A stretch of 64,000 nucleotides of DNA from Zygnema cylindricum (lineage: Eukaryota; Streptophyta; Zygnematophyceae; Zygnematales; Zygnemataceae): positions 402,025 through 466,024 of the forward strand of contig JBBHKE010001558.1 in assembly GCA_037447655.1 (NCBI GenBank), written 5' to 3'. This document shows positions 21,587 to 32,622 of the stretch, piece after piece (within the stretch, counting starts at the first letter, position 1; each line of letters starts with the position of its first letter). The position numbers were made by a program, and so were the translations under genes. Below the pieces are notes generated by a model. That model was given only the letters and a program-made list of their open reading frames with translations. It was not told where the DNA came from and did no database searches.

Positions 21587-21982
21587 TTACTGGAAAATGC
21601 AGGGAGAGCGGAAGCCAAATATGCCATAATGGGCAACGACTTGCGAGGAGAGACAAGAGGGAGGCAGATTTTGCGTCCCGGAAAATGAGAGGGACGGTTT
21701 TGAGAAGGTCTGATCATGCATATCTACTCCCCCACCGATTCGGAAGATAACATCCTGTCCCACTAAGCATTCGTAGTCGTTGGATTTGGTGAACAATGCT
21801 CGGACAGAAACCTCTACGGACTCACTCTCGGTTCCGTTGTGAAACCGAAAGACAAACGGGTCCTTGGTAATTCCAAGCACCGACTCCGTGGTACCGGCTG
21901 AAGTAAGAAGCCGAGTAGACGTGGCTTGGAGCTTGTCTGCTGTCAGACCAAGCTTGAGCGCAAATCCGGATCCAAGGATCAC
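21587..21982 (-). pseudogene. Ty3/gypsy protease, copy G1
   Basis: Aspartic-protease-like domain: LGSGFALKLGLTADKLQ, LLTSAGTTESVLGITKD and FTKSNDYECLVGQDVIFRIGGGVDM. It aligns well with G2 (33413-33713). The catalytic Asp-Thr is at the end of the preceding gag frame (PLMDTEP), and a single-base deletion right at the Asp-Thr-Gly motif separates the two frames. The element could therefore not make active protease in frame. Confidence 0.75.
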
Positions 21983-22782
21983 AGGTTTGGCTCGGTGTCC
22001 ATGAGAGGGAGAGAAGGAGAAACACCATTAACAGAGAAGGACATTCGAGAATTGTCCAGGAAACTGATGTGAGGATCAAGGTCACGGCGCTCATCCGCGG
22101 TAACCGGCTGAATGACTGAAAGACTATGGTTCAGTTGCAACGCCCTCAAAGCGGCGGCTGTAGCGAACTCGTATACAAGGGGAGAGGCTTTGGGAACCTC
22201 ATTAGGAAAGGGAGAGGCCCTAGGGGCCTCATCAATTATGGCAGAAAGGATGCTTAGTCGTTCCTTCACTCGATGTGCATCAAGTATGGTATTATCCAGA
22301 ATGGTGAGAGCTTCAGCCACAATGGAGGAAGCGGTGTCCGGTAGAGGAGAGAGAGATTCTTTCTCGAAAGAAAGTGGAATACGGGAATTATGTAATTTAC
22401 CGTCCCGATTATGATCAGGGGATCCCTTATCGAAAGTGATTGCCCGTTGTTGGACCGTGGAATCCCGGAGGATTCGACCAACCAACGATGGCGTGTGGAC
22501 GACTGTCCTTGCCATCCCCGTGAACTGGGGTTTCATTTCGGCCATGAAGGCAGCGAATTGCTCCTTCATCATGGCGGCCATCATGACTTGTAACTCGGCC
22601 TTTTCCCTCTCTCTGCGAGAGGTCTTAGGCGGAGTCGCCTCTTTCTCTGTCTCGGAAGGAGGAGTGACCGGCTTGGCAGAACGGGCAGGAATTCCACCGT
22701 TCTGAATCTGATTCTGATACAAAAAATTAGGGTCCCTAACATGGCAACGGTGGACGTAATGTCCTATCTGGTTGCAATGGGT
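21979..22782 (-). pseudogene. Ty3/gypsy gag C-terminal region, copy G1
   Basis: Same frame as the main gag ORF, after one stop. It starts with the second zinc knuckle remnant (THCNQIGHYVHRC, whose first Cys codon is now TGA), then a charged linker (SRREREKAELQVMMAAMMKEQFAAFMAEMK) and a region conserved in G2 (DSTVQQR...RIPLSFEKE...KERLSILSAI). It ends SVNGVSPSLPLMDT, the beginning of protease. Only the TGA near 22783 and the one-base deletion near 21980 break gag-protease. Confidence 0.8.
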
Positions 22783-23928
22783 TCATGTGGCCGACTTATC
22801 AGGGCACATGCGGGCATCATGCCCTGTGTTTCCACATCGAAAACACAATCGGTCCCTGGAATTAAATGGTGGATTTCCCATGGCCGGCGTCTTTAGAGGC
22901 CTATTATTGGGCCATGGGCTACTAGGTGGAGAAAGTGGGGAAGCGACTTCCGAACGATCATGAGCTTCCCACCAACATGATTGCATCTCATATTCTACCG
23001 CATATTGAGCGGCTTGATCAAATGTAAATTTCAGACCGTAAGTTTGAGTGAGATGACTTTGTATAAAACGTTTCGATTGATCTGGAAACTGTCCAACAAA
23101 TCTTTGAACAGCTTCCGCATCGGACATTAAGTCCGGTAAAGCTTCTCGCAGAGTCTCCATGCGAGCACGTAAAGCACGCGCGGTTTCACCTGGTTTACGC
23201 GTGAAATTCATCAATTCTTTCACCTGATCGCGGTTTTGCATCCGATACTCGGCTTCTAAGAAATCGAACATAACAGATAGTGGATCCCGCAACGGAATAA
23301 TCCTTTCTGGTCGTGCTGGGACAGCAGCACGAGCGGCCACAGCATATTGGCGAGGAATTTCTGGGACCGAGGGAATTAGGACAACACCTTGGGCATCTAA
23401 GACCTCGGGAAAAGCGACCTGGAATGGAATATCCGCTTGACCTATGACCTCGGGTGTACCAGCAAAAGGAGGGGAAAATTCCGTCATCGCAAGTATAACA
23501 TCATACTTGCGGGAATATAATGTAAGGGCCGAACCTCTGAGGTACCGGCCAAGAAGAGAAAATGCCACACGAATATCAAATCGATCTTGATAGTGAAATG
23601 CCAAATCACGCATTTCGGTATTATAGAGCATACGGAAATGAGATAAAGACATGGTATCCTTCATCCCTGAAAAACAAAATTGCATTTTCCCCATGCCCCC
23701 CTTTGAAGAGGAAGCCATGTCGTCAAAGGAAGAATGCACTAGTGGTTCCAAATTTGGACCAACCAAAAACGGATATGTGAGAGGATGGGAAAAGATTTCC
23801 TCTGAAAAGTCTCCTTCGATTCTATCTAGGGATGACCTAGAGGAAACTGAGGATAATGATGAGACTGTGGTCAATACTGACCGAACAGACGGAGATCTAG
23901 GGGCCGCAACCGAAACTGGTGCGTCCAT
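22783..23928 (-). CDS. Ty3/gypsy gag polyprotein, copy G1 (381 aa)
   Basis: Structural capsid/nucleocapsid protein of an LTR retrotransposon. The Ser-rich N-terminus (residues 1-60) is followed by a capsid-like helical region: FRMLYNTEMRDLAFHYQDRF, RVAFSLLGRYLRGSALTLYS, RDPLSVMFDFLEAEYRM, QVKELMNFTRKPGETARALR and AVQRFVGQFPDQSKRFIQSH. A CCHC zinc knuckle CFRCGNTGHDARMC (CX2CX4HX4C) lies near residue 365. It ends at a TGA replacing the first Cys of a second knuckle that G2 keeps. The start codon on the minus strand at 23928 is followed by MDAPVSVAAPRSP; the true N-terminus may be further upstream. This is the longest intact frame in the window. Minus orientation, opposite to G2. Confidence 0.85.
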   Translation of the reverse strand: MDAPVSVAAPRSPSVRSVLTTVSSLSSVSSRSSLDRIEGDFSEEIFSHPLTYPFLVGPNLEPLVHSSFDDMASSSKGGMGKMQFCFSGMKDTMSLSHFRMLYNTEMRDLAFHYQDRFDIRVAFSLLGRYLRGSALTLYSRKYDVILAMTEFSPPFAGTPEVIGQADIPFQVAFPEVLDAQGVVLIPSVPEIPRQYAVAARAAVPARPERIIPLRDPLSVMFDFLEAEYRMQNRDQVKELMNFTRKPGETARALRARMETLREALPDLMSDAEAVQRFVGQFPDQSKRFIQSHLTQTYGLKFTFDQAAQYAVEYEMQSCWWEAHDRSEVASPLSPPSSPWPNNRPLKTPAMGNPPFNSRDRLCFRCGNTGHDARMCPDKSAT

Positions 23929-26300
23929 AGACTCGGAGAAACTAGAAAGATCTAGCTGTGGTGGACGGAAAAATGTCCCGCCGCGGGTAGATCCGGATTG
24001 ATAACGTAAGTTATCCTAATCGTGGGCATAAACGAAGAGAAAACCTTCGATTATGACTAAAATATCAAAACGAACTAACCGAGGTGCGTCAAGTGACAGG
24101 CCAATCCAGACAAAATAATTGAACACACGAAGTCTCTAGCAAGACCCGGTGGTCAGATCTAGCAAACAGCCGGAATACCAAAACCTCTACCCTGCAAACA
24201 ATGGGGCAAGGCCGAAGGGCCAGATCTATAAAAACAAACAGAGAAACTATCCAGGCACCTTTCGGTGCAGATCTACAGCGGCACAGACAGAAAATTGTCT
24301 AAACAGTGCCACCAACGACAAGATCTATGAAAGGAAATCCAATCCAGATAATCTCAGGGAAACTCAAGGCCACTCACGGCCAGAGAGCATGCAAGGAAAA
24401 CAAGGAAAATGCAAATGCTCAAAAAGAAAGGTTCGTAATAGAACCAATCCACACCGAACCCCTACACGAGTGTCCAAATTACAAAGAAACGCTCCTGCAC
24501 CCGCAAAGCATCGTGATACTTACAAACACCTTTAATACTTTGGTGAGTACTAAAAGTGAACCGAACTTGGTCGAGGCAAGTTGGATTTTGCAGAGCTCCT
24601 TGGAATTGAACCCGCTCCGATTCCGAATAATCGTGTCAAAAACCACCGCTAAACACCAAAGCAATTAGTATCCTGCTAGGGTATGCGTATCAGCACTATG
24701 CCACGATATACCCAACTATAAAGCAATGATAATTTTAGGTTATAATTCGTGTAATTCTAATATATATGAATATATATTTTTATTTTGCTAAGTGTTCTGA
24801 ATGATTAAGGTTGGCAAGAGGAAAATAAAGAAAATATCAAATCCAACACAACCTAAACATCAACAAGATAGCAAATTAAGTTGCACCAAAGGAAAGAAAG
24901 ATAAGAAATATTGAGAAAAGTTCAAAATAAAACACAAAATACGGTAAGATTGGGCAAAAAGGTTTCCCAAACCAAAATTCCACGCTGAAAAAATCAAAAA
25001 TCTGCGACCAATGAATGGTAATATGCTGACCTAGGGTTAAGAATTTCAAAAAATAAACCCTAAATACGCCCAAACCCTAAATCTGCGGCCGAAACCCTAA
25101 ATCTGCGGCCAAACCCTAATTCCGCAGATTAACCCTAAAAATCTGACACAAAATCAGACCTAAATCTGCAGACCAGAAATAGAGTGGATGCAAGATAGAA
25201 GACAAGAATTGAAAGCAAGAAAGAAGAAACCAAAAAACCAAAACAAAATATTTTTATTTTTTTATAAAATAAAATTTATAAATTAAGTTATTTTTATAAT
25301 ATATTTTCCCAATGCAAAACTGAAAACGAAAGCAAAAATAGAGAGAAAGTAGAATGAAACTTGTAGTAAAATAAAGCTAGATCAAAAGGAAAAAAAAAAC
25401 CAACTCAAATAAAAGGTGGAAGAAAATCTAGAAATGAAAAAATAGATTTTATATTGAAAATAATGTAATTTTTATATTTTTTTTTTCCTTTAGCTTTATT
25501 TTATCACACAAAACTGAGAAGTAAAACTGAAAATGAAAGGTAAATAGGCAGGAAAATGGGAAGAAAAAAAAACAAGAATAAAAACTGAATTTGAAAAGTA
25601 ATATTTTTTTTATGAATAATTTTTATAAAAATAAACTTTTAGAAAATGTGATTTTTAAAAAGTGGAGCTTTTGGACAAGAATACTAAGCCACAAGGTAGC
25701 CACTAGGCTCTTGGGTCTTCAACGTATTCTTTACAAGAGTTATCTCGTACGAAAGCAACGAAGCAAAATAAATAATTCCAACCAAAAACAAGGAAAACTC
25801 AAAATTCGGCCAAAATTCACCCTTCCATTCCCAACCGAAAATACCAACAACACAAAAACAAACACCCAAACCGTTCAGCTGTCCGTGGGAAGGGCAGCGG
25901 GATCCGGATGCTTCTCCACACGAACTCCAATCCACCACTTCCCAAAAATGACACAAGTTGGAGGGAAACCTTCCGGACTTGGCTTTGAGCCGCGTGGATT
26001 AAAAGCGTGGGCAAAATTACAAGAGAGAATGTACGTAAACTATCTAGCCTCTACAGCTAGCTAGCAAAAGAAAGGAAGAAACTTGAGCAATCGGTGAGAG
26101 AGAGAGAGCAAGAGAAAAGCTCCGCCGCCAAGAGAAAATTCTTGTCCAAAAGCTAAATTCTCTCAGTCTGAGAATTAGGCTAAGTAAGAGCTACGCTAGG
26201 CCTAAGCAAAATTAGCCTACGTCTAGTCTACTATACATGCATGAAACTACTAAAGATGTTGGCCAATAGGCGGCCAACATCGACTGCCGTACGCCTGACA
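23929..26300 (-). mobile_element. G1 leader/LTR region, AT-rich, non-coding
   Basis: The minus strand shares several blocks with the region in front of G2 gag: 'acgaattat...ctatcattgctttatag' and 'gtggcatagtgc.gatacgc' (24680-24740 against 30680-30760), 'aaggtttccctccaa.ttgtgt' and 'agcctagtggctac' (25690-25990 against 29970-30200). It therefore holds the LTR end and leader of G1, but I cannot place LTR borders or a primer-binding site. 25060-25140 has three AAACCCTAA-type repeats joined to 'atctgcggcc'. 26255-26281 is a hairpin with 10-bp arms (gatgttggcc). Plus-strand frames here are chance. Confidence 0.6.
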
Positions 26301-26359
26301 AAATCCACTGTCCGAGGGTAAAAACCCTCCCTAACTACATGCGCGCGAACCTACATGGG

Positions 26360-26690
26360 TTCGCGACTTAAATAAATATATGTATTGAAGCGTCGCCCGG
26401 AAATCGCGATACGCCTCCAAAAGATACTTCACGTCGATACTCCCAAAATCGCGTGCATACGCACGAAACGAAACATACCGCACGAAACGAACCATATCGC
26501 ACGAAATAAAAGGTCTAGCACGAAATACTTGAAATCGCGTCACGTCGCCCAAACGATGTTTCGCGTCCAACTTCGAAAATCGTGTACCTACGCACGAAAT
26601 GAAACATATCGCACGAAATTAGTACTACTCAATGAAACCTAAAAATATGAATCGGAATTAAATCGCACGTGAGAACGAAACTTATATATG
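26360..26690. repeat. cluster of CGCACGAAA motifs
   Basis: The word CGCACGAAA (or AGCACGAAA) occurs about seven times, with other text between. The same word stands in clusters at the U3 start of family D LTRs (5585-5635, 38230-38290, 40480-40530, and inverted at 48595-48650, 52838-52880, 56450-56490). Confidence 0.6.
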
Positions 26691-26693
26691 CGT

Positions 26694-26905
26694 GCGAAAA
26701 TCGTGCGTGCATGCATTAAACCGCGCGTACATGCATAAAACCGCGCGTGCATGCATAAAACCGCGCGCGCGTGCCTTAAACTGCGCGTGCATACAAAATA
26801 CCGCGCGTGCGTGCAGAATACCGCGCGTGCGTGAGAAATACTGCGCGTGCGTGAGAAATACTGCGCGTGCGTGCAAAATACCGCGCGTGCGTGCATGATA
26901 ACGTG
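26694..26905. repeat. 20-bp minisatellite, CpG-rich
   Basis: About eleven tandem copies of a 20-base unit built on ACCGCGCGTGCGTGCA plus 'taaa' or 'gaat', with variants. The core is an alternating pyrimidine-purine run, the kind of sequence that favours Z-DNA. It is very GC-rich against the AT-rich surroundings. Apparent protein frames through it (Thr-His-Ala-Arg repeats) are a by-product. Confidence 0.85.
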
Positions 26906-26924
26906 CGAGCGAGCCGCCGACACG

Positions 26925-27752
26925 ATGCGGCATGACATCAGTACGATGGCATTTGCTTTCCCCTGATTGGTTTCTTGTATTCCTTTGATTTTTTGGACTG
27001 GAAGTGGACAAACTTTGTTGTATAACACACTTGGGGCCAAAGGAGACAGGTTGCTTTTCAATACTGTCTCATTTGAAAAACCTCAGAGAAATTCCAAACA
27101 TACCTTCTTTTGGAGATTCTTTGTTGTGCTTTATTACTTAACTCTATTGCCATCTTGGTTTGGATTTGTCTTGCGTGGAGATCGTAGTTCAGGCGGGTAG
27201 TTGGCACTAACAATCCTTTTGGGCGATCTTGACTTTTTGTTATTGAAACCTAGAAGAGTCCAGTCAGTTCCGATCTGCGGCAACCGAGTGGTGAAGGAGA
27301 ATCGTACCGGTCTTCGGTGCCACCGGGAGATATTTCGTCTTCCCTTGGTGTCATCTTGGCTTTTTAGGGTATGTTGAGCTTGCTTTGCTATAATTCTTAA
27401 TTCTATCTTTTATTTCATTTTTTTGGGCAAGGTGATATTGTTAAATCTGAAACAGCCAATCGTTTCAATTTTCATTATTTCCGCGTGGAAGTTCATTGGT
27501 CCTCCTTCGGTAGTTCTCCTTGGATTAAGCAGCGTTCCTCCTGGAACCGGGTGCTCGCATCTTGGGTACTAGAATAGTGGGTTATGAGGATACATTTACT
27601 AGACTTCTAGTGGATTAGCAGAGTACTGAAAAGCCACCCCTGTCTACTCAGATTAGAGGAGATAGGAGCTTTACCTCAGGAATCTCTCTTAGTGGAAGGG
27701 AGTTAGGTTTTCTCATTCTATATTACTTTCTTTTTCTAGTTGTTACCATCTG
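26925..27752 (+). repeat. dispersed leader-like repeat
   Basis: The first ~375 bases match the minus strand of 128-500. The remainder is AT-rich leader-type sequence up to the ATG of the gag-like frame at 27753. Probably LTR/leader of a separate retroelement family. No PBS recognised. Confidence 0.5.
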
Positions 27753-28856
27753 ATGGGGAGAGGAGAGGCTCCGGATAGGGGAACCCCTAACCTTACGCCT
27801 GAGGAGAGAGTTCGGCAAAAGGGGTCCGCACTAGGGGGGGGGTTCTCCCACGCCCGAAGAAGCAGTCCAAGAAGCTCCCATGTTTGAATCTACACCCAAA
27901 GGACCTTTCCTCCGCCCCCTCCCGTCCTCACCCTGAACAGTTCAATTCTCTAGCCGTAGCGGCCCGAGCCCAAGCCGAAGAGAAAAGGAAATTGTCTCCC
28001 ACCTCTCGACAGAAACGGTTGGTCCATACGGAGCTACACCGCGAATCGTAATTAGAGTAAATTACTCTAATTCGGTCGCTCGAAATTTCGACTCTATCAC
28101 ATGAAATAGAGTAAATGATTCTAATTTTTTCATTATGCTATTTAAGGTAAGGTTTAATTAGCGTTTTTAATTCTAATATAGGTTCGTTTTAAATAGTGTG
28201 GAGTACGGACGACGTCCGACTGTCAAAATTGTACTTTTATAAGTTAAAAAGTACAAATAATGATTTAAAACAGGCCATTATCATGTAAATGCGTTTTAAC
28301 AAACCGCGTAGTGCAAACGTCATAGTGACGATAAACTGTACGTTTTTTCAGATTCTGTACGAATACCTTATTTATAGTAGAGGATATTAGCTTGCCAAAT
28401 TAGAGTACACCGCATAAATTAGAGTAAATTCCTTTTTGAAACAGTTCTATCACATAAATTAAAGTAAATTACTCTAATTATTTTTTTCTCTTTTTTTACT
28501 CTAATTTTTTCATTACTCTAATTACGATGCGCGGTGTAGTTCTTGGTCATCTGCTGGAGGTTGGACTCCATACCCGAATGATTCCCAGGGCTGAGAGTCT
28601 GATAGACCCTGCGATGCTAGCTGATCCCCAACGTCTTGGTCGTAAAGAATTACTTGCTCTGCATGATCTCCATGAGCTGAAGCTGAAGAAGGAGTTGGTT
28701 CAAAGAGTGGCCCGGACCGATCGAGCTCGGGTGGATAGACCAGTGGGAGGAGTGGTGGAAATTTTGAGAAGTTCCTCTGAAAGTAGCTCCTCACCGTCAG
28801 AACAAAGTCTACCTAGGAGAGCCCCAGAATTTCGCCCTCTGCAATCTTTCTTTTAG
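27753..28856 (+). pseudogene. unrecognised gag-like frame split by a MITE
   Basis: ATG at 27753 gives GRGEAPDRGTPNLTPEERV. Frameshifts at the G-run (27834-27842) and near 27925 lead to text with FNSLAVAARAQAEEKRKL and RQKRLVHTEL. The MITE follows, after which the same frame continues VLGHLLEVGLHTRMIPRAE, LHDLHELKLKKELVQRVART and a Ser-rich tail, stopping at TAG 28854. It is charged, helical and Ser-rich like retroelement gag N-termini, but I recognise no family. Removing the MITE together with one TA restores the frame exactly, which is good evidence that this was coding. Confidence 0.5.
28037..28536. mobile_element. MITE, 500 bp, TA target duplication
   Basis: Terminal inverted repeats match at 23 of 24 positions (left end CACCGCGAATCGTAATTAG, right end reversed CACCGCGCATCGTAATTAG), flanked on both sides by TA (28035-28036 and 28537-28538). 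Subterminal copies of 'ttagagtaaatt' occur at both ends and near 28405. There is no coding capacity. TA duplication and size suggest a non-autonomous Tc1/mariner-like element. The superfamily is inferred. Confidence 0.8.
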
Positions 28857-29045
28857 GACATACCTACAGGAAGGCTTGCCCGAGGACGTACCATCTCTCG
28901 ATCTCGTCCATGAGATGGGGGGCAGTCGGAAAGGATTACCAGATCCTTAGAAGGGAAAGTAGTTCGACCACCGTGATAGTAAAGGTAGATTCGCTCTTAT
29001 TTCCAAGGAGGAAACATTCCCAGCACCCGCTCCAGCCTTGACTTG

Positions 29046-29215
29046 AGAGCCTTGCAACTCTAAGACCTCCATTGGTACTCAAATAAGGCAGTTTACCAGA
29101 AGCCTCTAGGAATACCTCAACCTTTTTGTCTTTGCATAAGTATTGCTGACACCTTGACAGAATACAGACTCACCAAATTGCACCCATTGGAAGATCCGAC
29201 TCCCTTGAGTATATG
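29046..29215 (-). mobile_element. family A LTR, U5 end fragment
   Basis: Minus-strand match to the 3' end of LTR-A: from 'tgcaactctaagacctccattggtactca' through 'tcaccttgacag...gactcccttgag'. About 170 bases only, ending in TTGCA on the minus strand. Between it and the gag-like pseudogene (28857-29045) I see nothing identifiable. Confidence 0.65.
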
Positions 29216-29361
29216 TCATGCCGTAAGACGTAAGCAAGTATTATTATTTAATCGCGTACTAATTGATGTTTCGGTGACGTGATAGGTTCATATTCGAGAG
29301 TACAACTAGAGATACGTACGGGACAAAGGTTGGATTATACTCCTGTACGGCACCGTGGGAA

Positions 29362-29475
29362 CACGATATAAAATCAACATGGAACTGGACCGCGGTACGA
29401 CGTCGTACTTTAGGAATTCACGATATAAAATCAACATGGAACTGGACCGCGGTACGACGTCGTACTTTAGGAATT
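29362..29475. repeat. 57-bp perfect tandem duplication
   Basis: Two identical 57-base units starting 'cacgatataaaatcaacatg'. Each contains the 14-base palindrome GTACGACGTCGTAC. No variation between the copies, so the duplication is recent. Confidence 0.9.
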
Positions 29476-29889
29476 CAACTGGCTACAAACCTGGCAGGTG
29501 TCTGAAATCATGAACCCTTGGAGGTTCATGCATCATTTTTGCTTAGCTTAGGAAGGGTTTTCATCCTCGAGGTGTAGATGAAAGGCAGTCTGAGGCGGCC
29601 ACGCAGCGGTCGTCTCTTGAAACTGGCAGTGTTTTAACATAAAAACTTGCCTGCTCAGAGACATGTAGGAATTAGTGTAGCCGTACGGATTAGTGAAAGC
29701 ATAGAATAAATGCCATTTTGCGAGATAGTAAATTTTGCAAATTAAGTACGGGAATCCAACATTGGAAGGTTGTCGTTTTCTGATAAACATTATTCTCGGG
29801 ATTTGTCGAACTCTATCGTTAGGGTTTCACCTAAATATTTAGTAACAAGCTAGTTTTTGAGTTAGCGTTTTTCCTTTTTCAGACCCATA

Positions 29890-30353
29890 GTTTCATGCTA
29901 GTAATTATCTCTAAGCTTCTCCTTCTCTTTGTATTAAGACCTTACCTAATCTACTGGCGTAAGCCAGCCTGCAAGGTTTCCCTCCAGATTGTGTTCCACT
30001 TGTCGTGGTGTTTGAATTGTGTTGTGCGGATTGGGTGTTTTCTTGCTTTCAGAGCGCTGATTTTGCGGTCTAGTCTCAGTCCTGTCCGGCTTTGTGGGAA
30101 TACCGACTATCTTGGCTCCCTGAACCGGTTGGGGAAGGGTTCTGGTTCGCTGGCTAGACTTGTGTAGAGAATATTAAAAGACTTCAGAGCCTAGTGGCTA
30201 CTGTCGCAAATATTACTGTACTTAATTTGTACCTTCCTAATTTTCTTTATTCCTTGTGTCAATTGTTTTCTTCTGTCTAGTTTATTTTAATTCGTTTCAT
30301 TTCCAATTTTTTTTATTCATTGTGTCTCTTGTCTAGTTGTTTTGAATTTGTAG

Positions 30354-30423
<70 letters not shown>

Positions 30424-31500
30424 TCTGTTTTTTTTTTTTTTTTTTTTTACTTGTTTGTTATATATATATATATTTCTGTTATGCGTCGTTTTCATTTTAC
30501 TTGTTACCTAGTTTGTTATTGAGTTGTTGGATTTGAGATTGTTGAACTGTCCGGTATCGTTTTCTCTTCTTTCTTCCTACCACATGAACTAACCCAGAAA
30601 ACCTAGAAAACTTAAAATCTTATAACAAAAAAAAAAAAAAAAAAAAAAACCTAAGAAAAAAATATATATAAATATTAGGTTGCACGAATTATCACGAAAA
30701 CTATCATTGCTTTATAGACGGGCAGAGCGTGGCATAGTGCGGATACGCGTGCCCTAACATGCTACTAACTACATAAGTATTTTGAGTTGTGAATTCTTCT
30801 TGACGATTCGTAATTGGAGGAAGGTTGGAGCATCTCTGGGAGACCTTACAGATCGCTCCAAGTGAGTAATCGGGTCCTTGTGGTTGTAGGCACGTGATAG
30901 GTTGTTAACGCGATAACCTACAAGGGTTAGGATCCAACCGAAGACTGTGCCCTCCTTTCCGCATAGGCATTATGGTTCTATTTTCTTTAGACCTGACAAT
31001 GATTGGTCTTGGATAGCGACTTCTTGTCTATTACATCTGGCCTTGTTGGGCCAGGATAATTTCTTGTTTTTATTACATCTGGCCTTGTGGGCCTTGAATA
31101 GTTCCCTGTTTTGTTAAATTTGGCCACAAGTGGCGTTGCATAGGTGACATGTTTCTTCTTGGAGTGGCTTAAAGTGACTTATTGTGGTATTGCTTGGATC
31201 TGGATGTGAACAACCTTGTAGCGGGTGTTCACGATTAGACTAACCCCGGTGATACAGAATAGATCAAATCGTTTACAGGGGTGCTTGTTTGCGTAGGTGC
31301 TTGTTTGCGTGAATTTGAAGACTTCCTGTGTGATTTGATTATTAGATCTGGCAGTGGGCATTTGCTCACTGACTTTGAGTAGGGTCCGGCATCTAGTTGT
31401 ATCCGGATAGGACGACTGTCAGTTTACATGCCAACGGACTGGAACATTTTACCGTTTCCAGCAAGTACCACTAGAAGCTCCAGTCTTTACCGTGGAACGC
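29890..31500 (+). mobile_element. G2 gypsy leader/LTR-end region
   Basis: Shares blocks with the G1 leader (see 23929-26300). Contains a (TA)n microsatellite at 30357-30415, T-runs 30416-30448, an A22 run at 30629-30650, and a two- to three-fold direct repeat around 'tattacatctggccttgt' (31030-31110). LTR borders not located. The stretch 29480-29890 holds nothing recognisable. Confidence 0.55.
30357..30415. repeat. (TA)n microsatellite
   Basis: About 29 uninterrupted TA dinucleotides followed by T-rich sequence. Open frames of Tyr-Ile repeats here are meaningless. Confidence 0.95.
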
Positions 31501-32520
31501 ATCGAGATTTGATTCCGCCCGCTCACCTCTTTTCCAGTTTCTAGGTCATACCAGTCATATCGCCCAGTCTCAGCTTACGGGTTCACCCGACTCTAAGTCT
31601 GGTATTACACCTACATATAGATCTAAATCATTTGTCTCCTCATCCTCTTCCCATAGCTGGGGGGAAGATTCGGACATAGACTCCTTTGATATCCGTGATC
31701 TAAATCTACCACCTTTGCTTTTTCCTTTGAGCGAAAATATACACACTAACTCTAATTCCTATTTTCGGAATATGGCCTCGCCCATAGACACCGGAGAAGG
31801 TAGAAATCAGTTTTGTTTTCCGGGTCTCAATGACACTATGTCCTTGCCACATTTTGAATGCTTTTTGATACCGAAATGCGCGATCTCGCATTCGGGTATC
31901 AAGACCGTTATGATTTACGGGTTGCTTTCTTGCTACTTGGGCGATACTTTAGGGGATTTGCCCTATCTCTATATACACAAAAATATGCGGCAATTTGTGT
32001 TATGACAGAAATGTCACCCACATATTTTGGATCTTTTGCCATAACAGACAGTCGAGAAATTCTTTTCCAAGTTGCTGTACCCGCGGTTTATGACTCTGCA
32101 TGTAACGAAATTTCACCTGAAATACCTGAGGTTCATTATCAGTTCGCCATTGCGGCTCGGGTTGTAATTCCAGCACGCCTTGCACTGCTGGTTCCTCTAA
32201 GGGATCCAGTATCATTTGTTTTCAATTTATTACAGGAAGTGTACCGAATGCGGAATCCCGATCAGGTTAAAGAACTAATGAATTTTGAACGTCGCCTAAG
32301 CAAAACCGCTCCGGCATTGCGAGCACGTATGGAAACATTATTTGAAGCACTGCGAGATCTCATGTCAGACGCAGAGGCAGTTCAAAAATTTGTGGGGCAA
32401 TTTCCCACCCAATCTGGACGTTTCATTCAAAGCCATTTGATTGAGGCATATAGCCTCAAATTTACTTTCGAGCAGACTGCAGAATACGCTGTACGGTATG
32501 AAATGCAGACCAGCTGGTGA
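31500..32520 (+). pseudogene. Ty3/gypsy gag, capsid part, copy G2
   Basis: Homologous to G1 gag over its length. The first part (Ser/Pro-rich, then NQFCFPGLNDTMSLPHFE) is in one frame. After a frameshift near 31855 it continues FDTEMRDLAFGYQDRYDLRV, LLLGRYFRGFALSLYTQKY, VPLRDPVSFVFNLLQEVYRM, QVKELMNFERRLSKTAPALR and FVGQFPTQSGRFIQSHLIEA, ending YEMQTSW at TGA 32518. G1 reads through this point (CWWEAH), so the stop is a mutation. Confidence 0.85.
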
Positions 32521-32622
32521 GACGCTCATTAGCGACCTAAGTCTTCTTCCAATGCAAACCGGAATCCTAATCCTAACCCACGCAACCCATGGCCTTATCC
32601 GAGACCTCCAAGGGCTCTAGCC

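Noticed and set aside
24149-24668. Two overlapping plus-strand frames (128 and 120 codons), one beginning with PPTTRS
   Set aside because: Antisense to the leader of gypsy copy G1, without an ATG start for the second, and not conserved in the G2 leader.
25060-25140. AAACCCTAA-type repeats as telomeric DNA
   Set aside because: Only three or four units, interspersed with 'atctgcggcc', inside a retroelement leader; not a telomere array.
26639-27061. Open frames of up to 140 codons with repeated Thr-His-Ala-Arg text
   Set aside because: They are translations of the 20-bp minisatellite in several frames and on both strands; no start context or homology.
30313-30511. Open frames of Tyr-Ile repeats
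   Set aside because: Translation of the (TA)n microsatellite and T/A runs.
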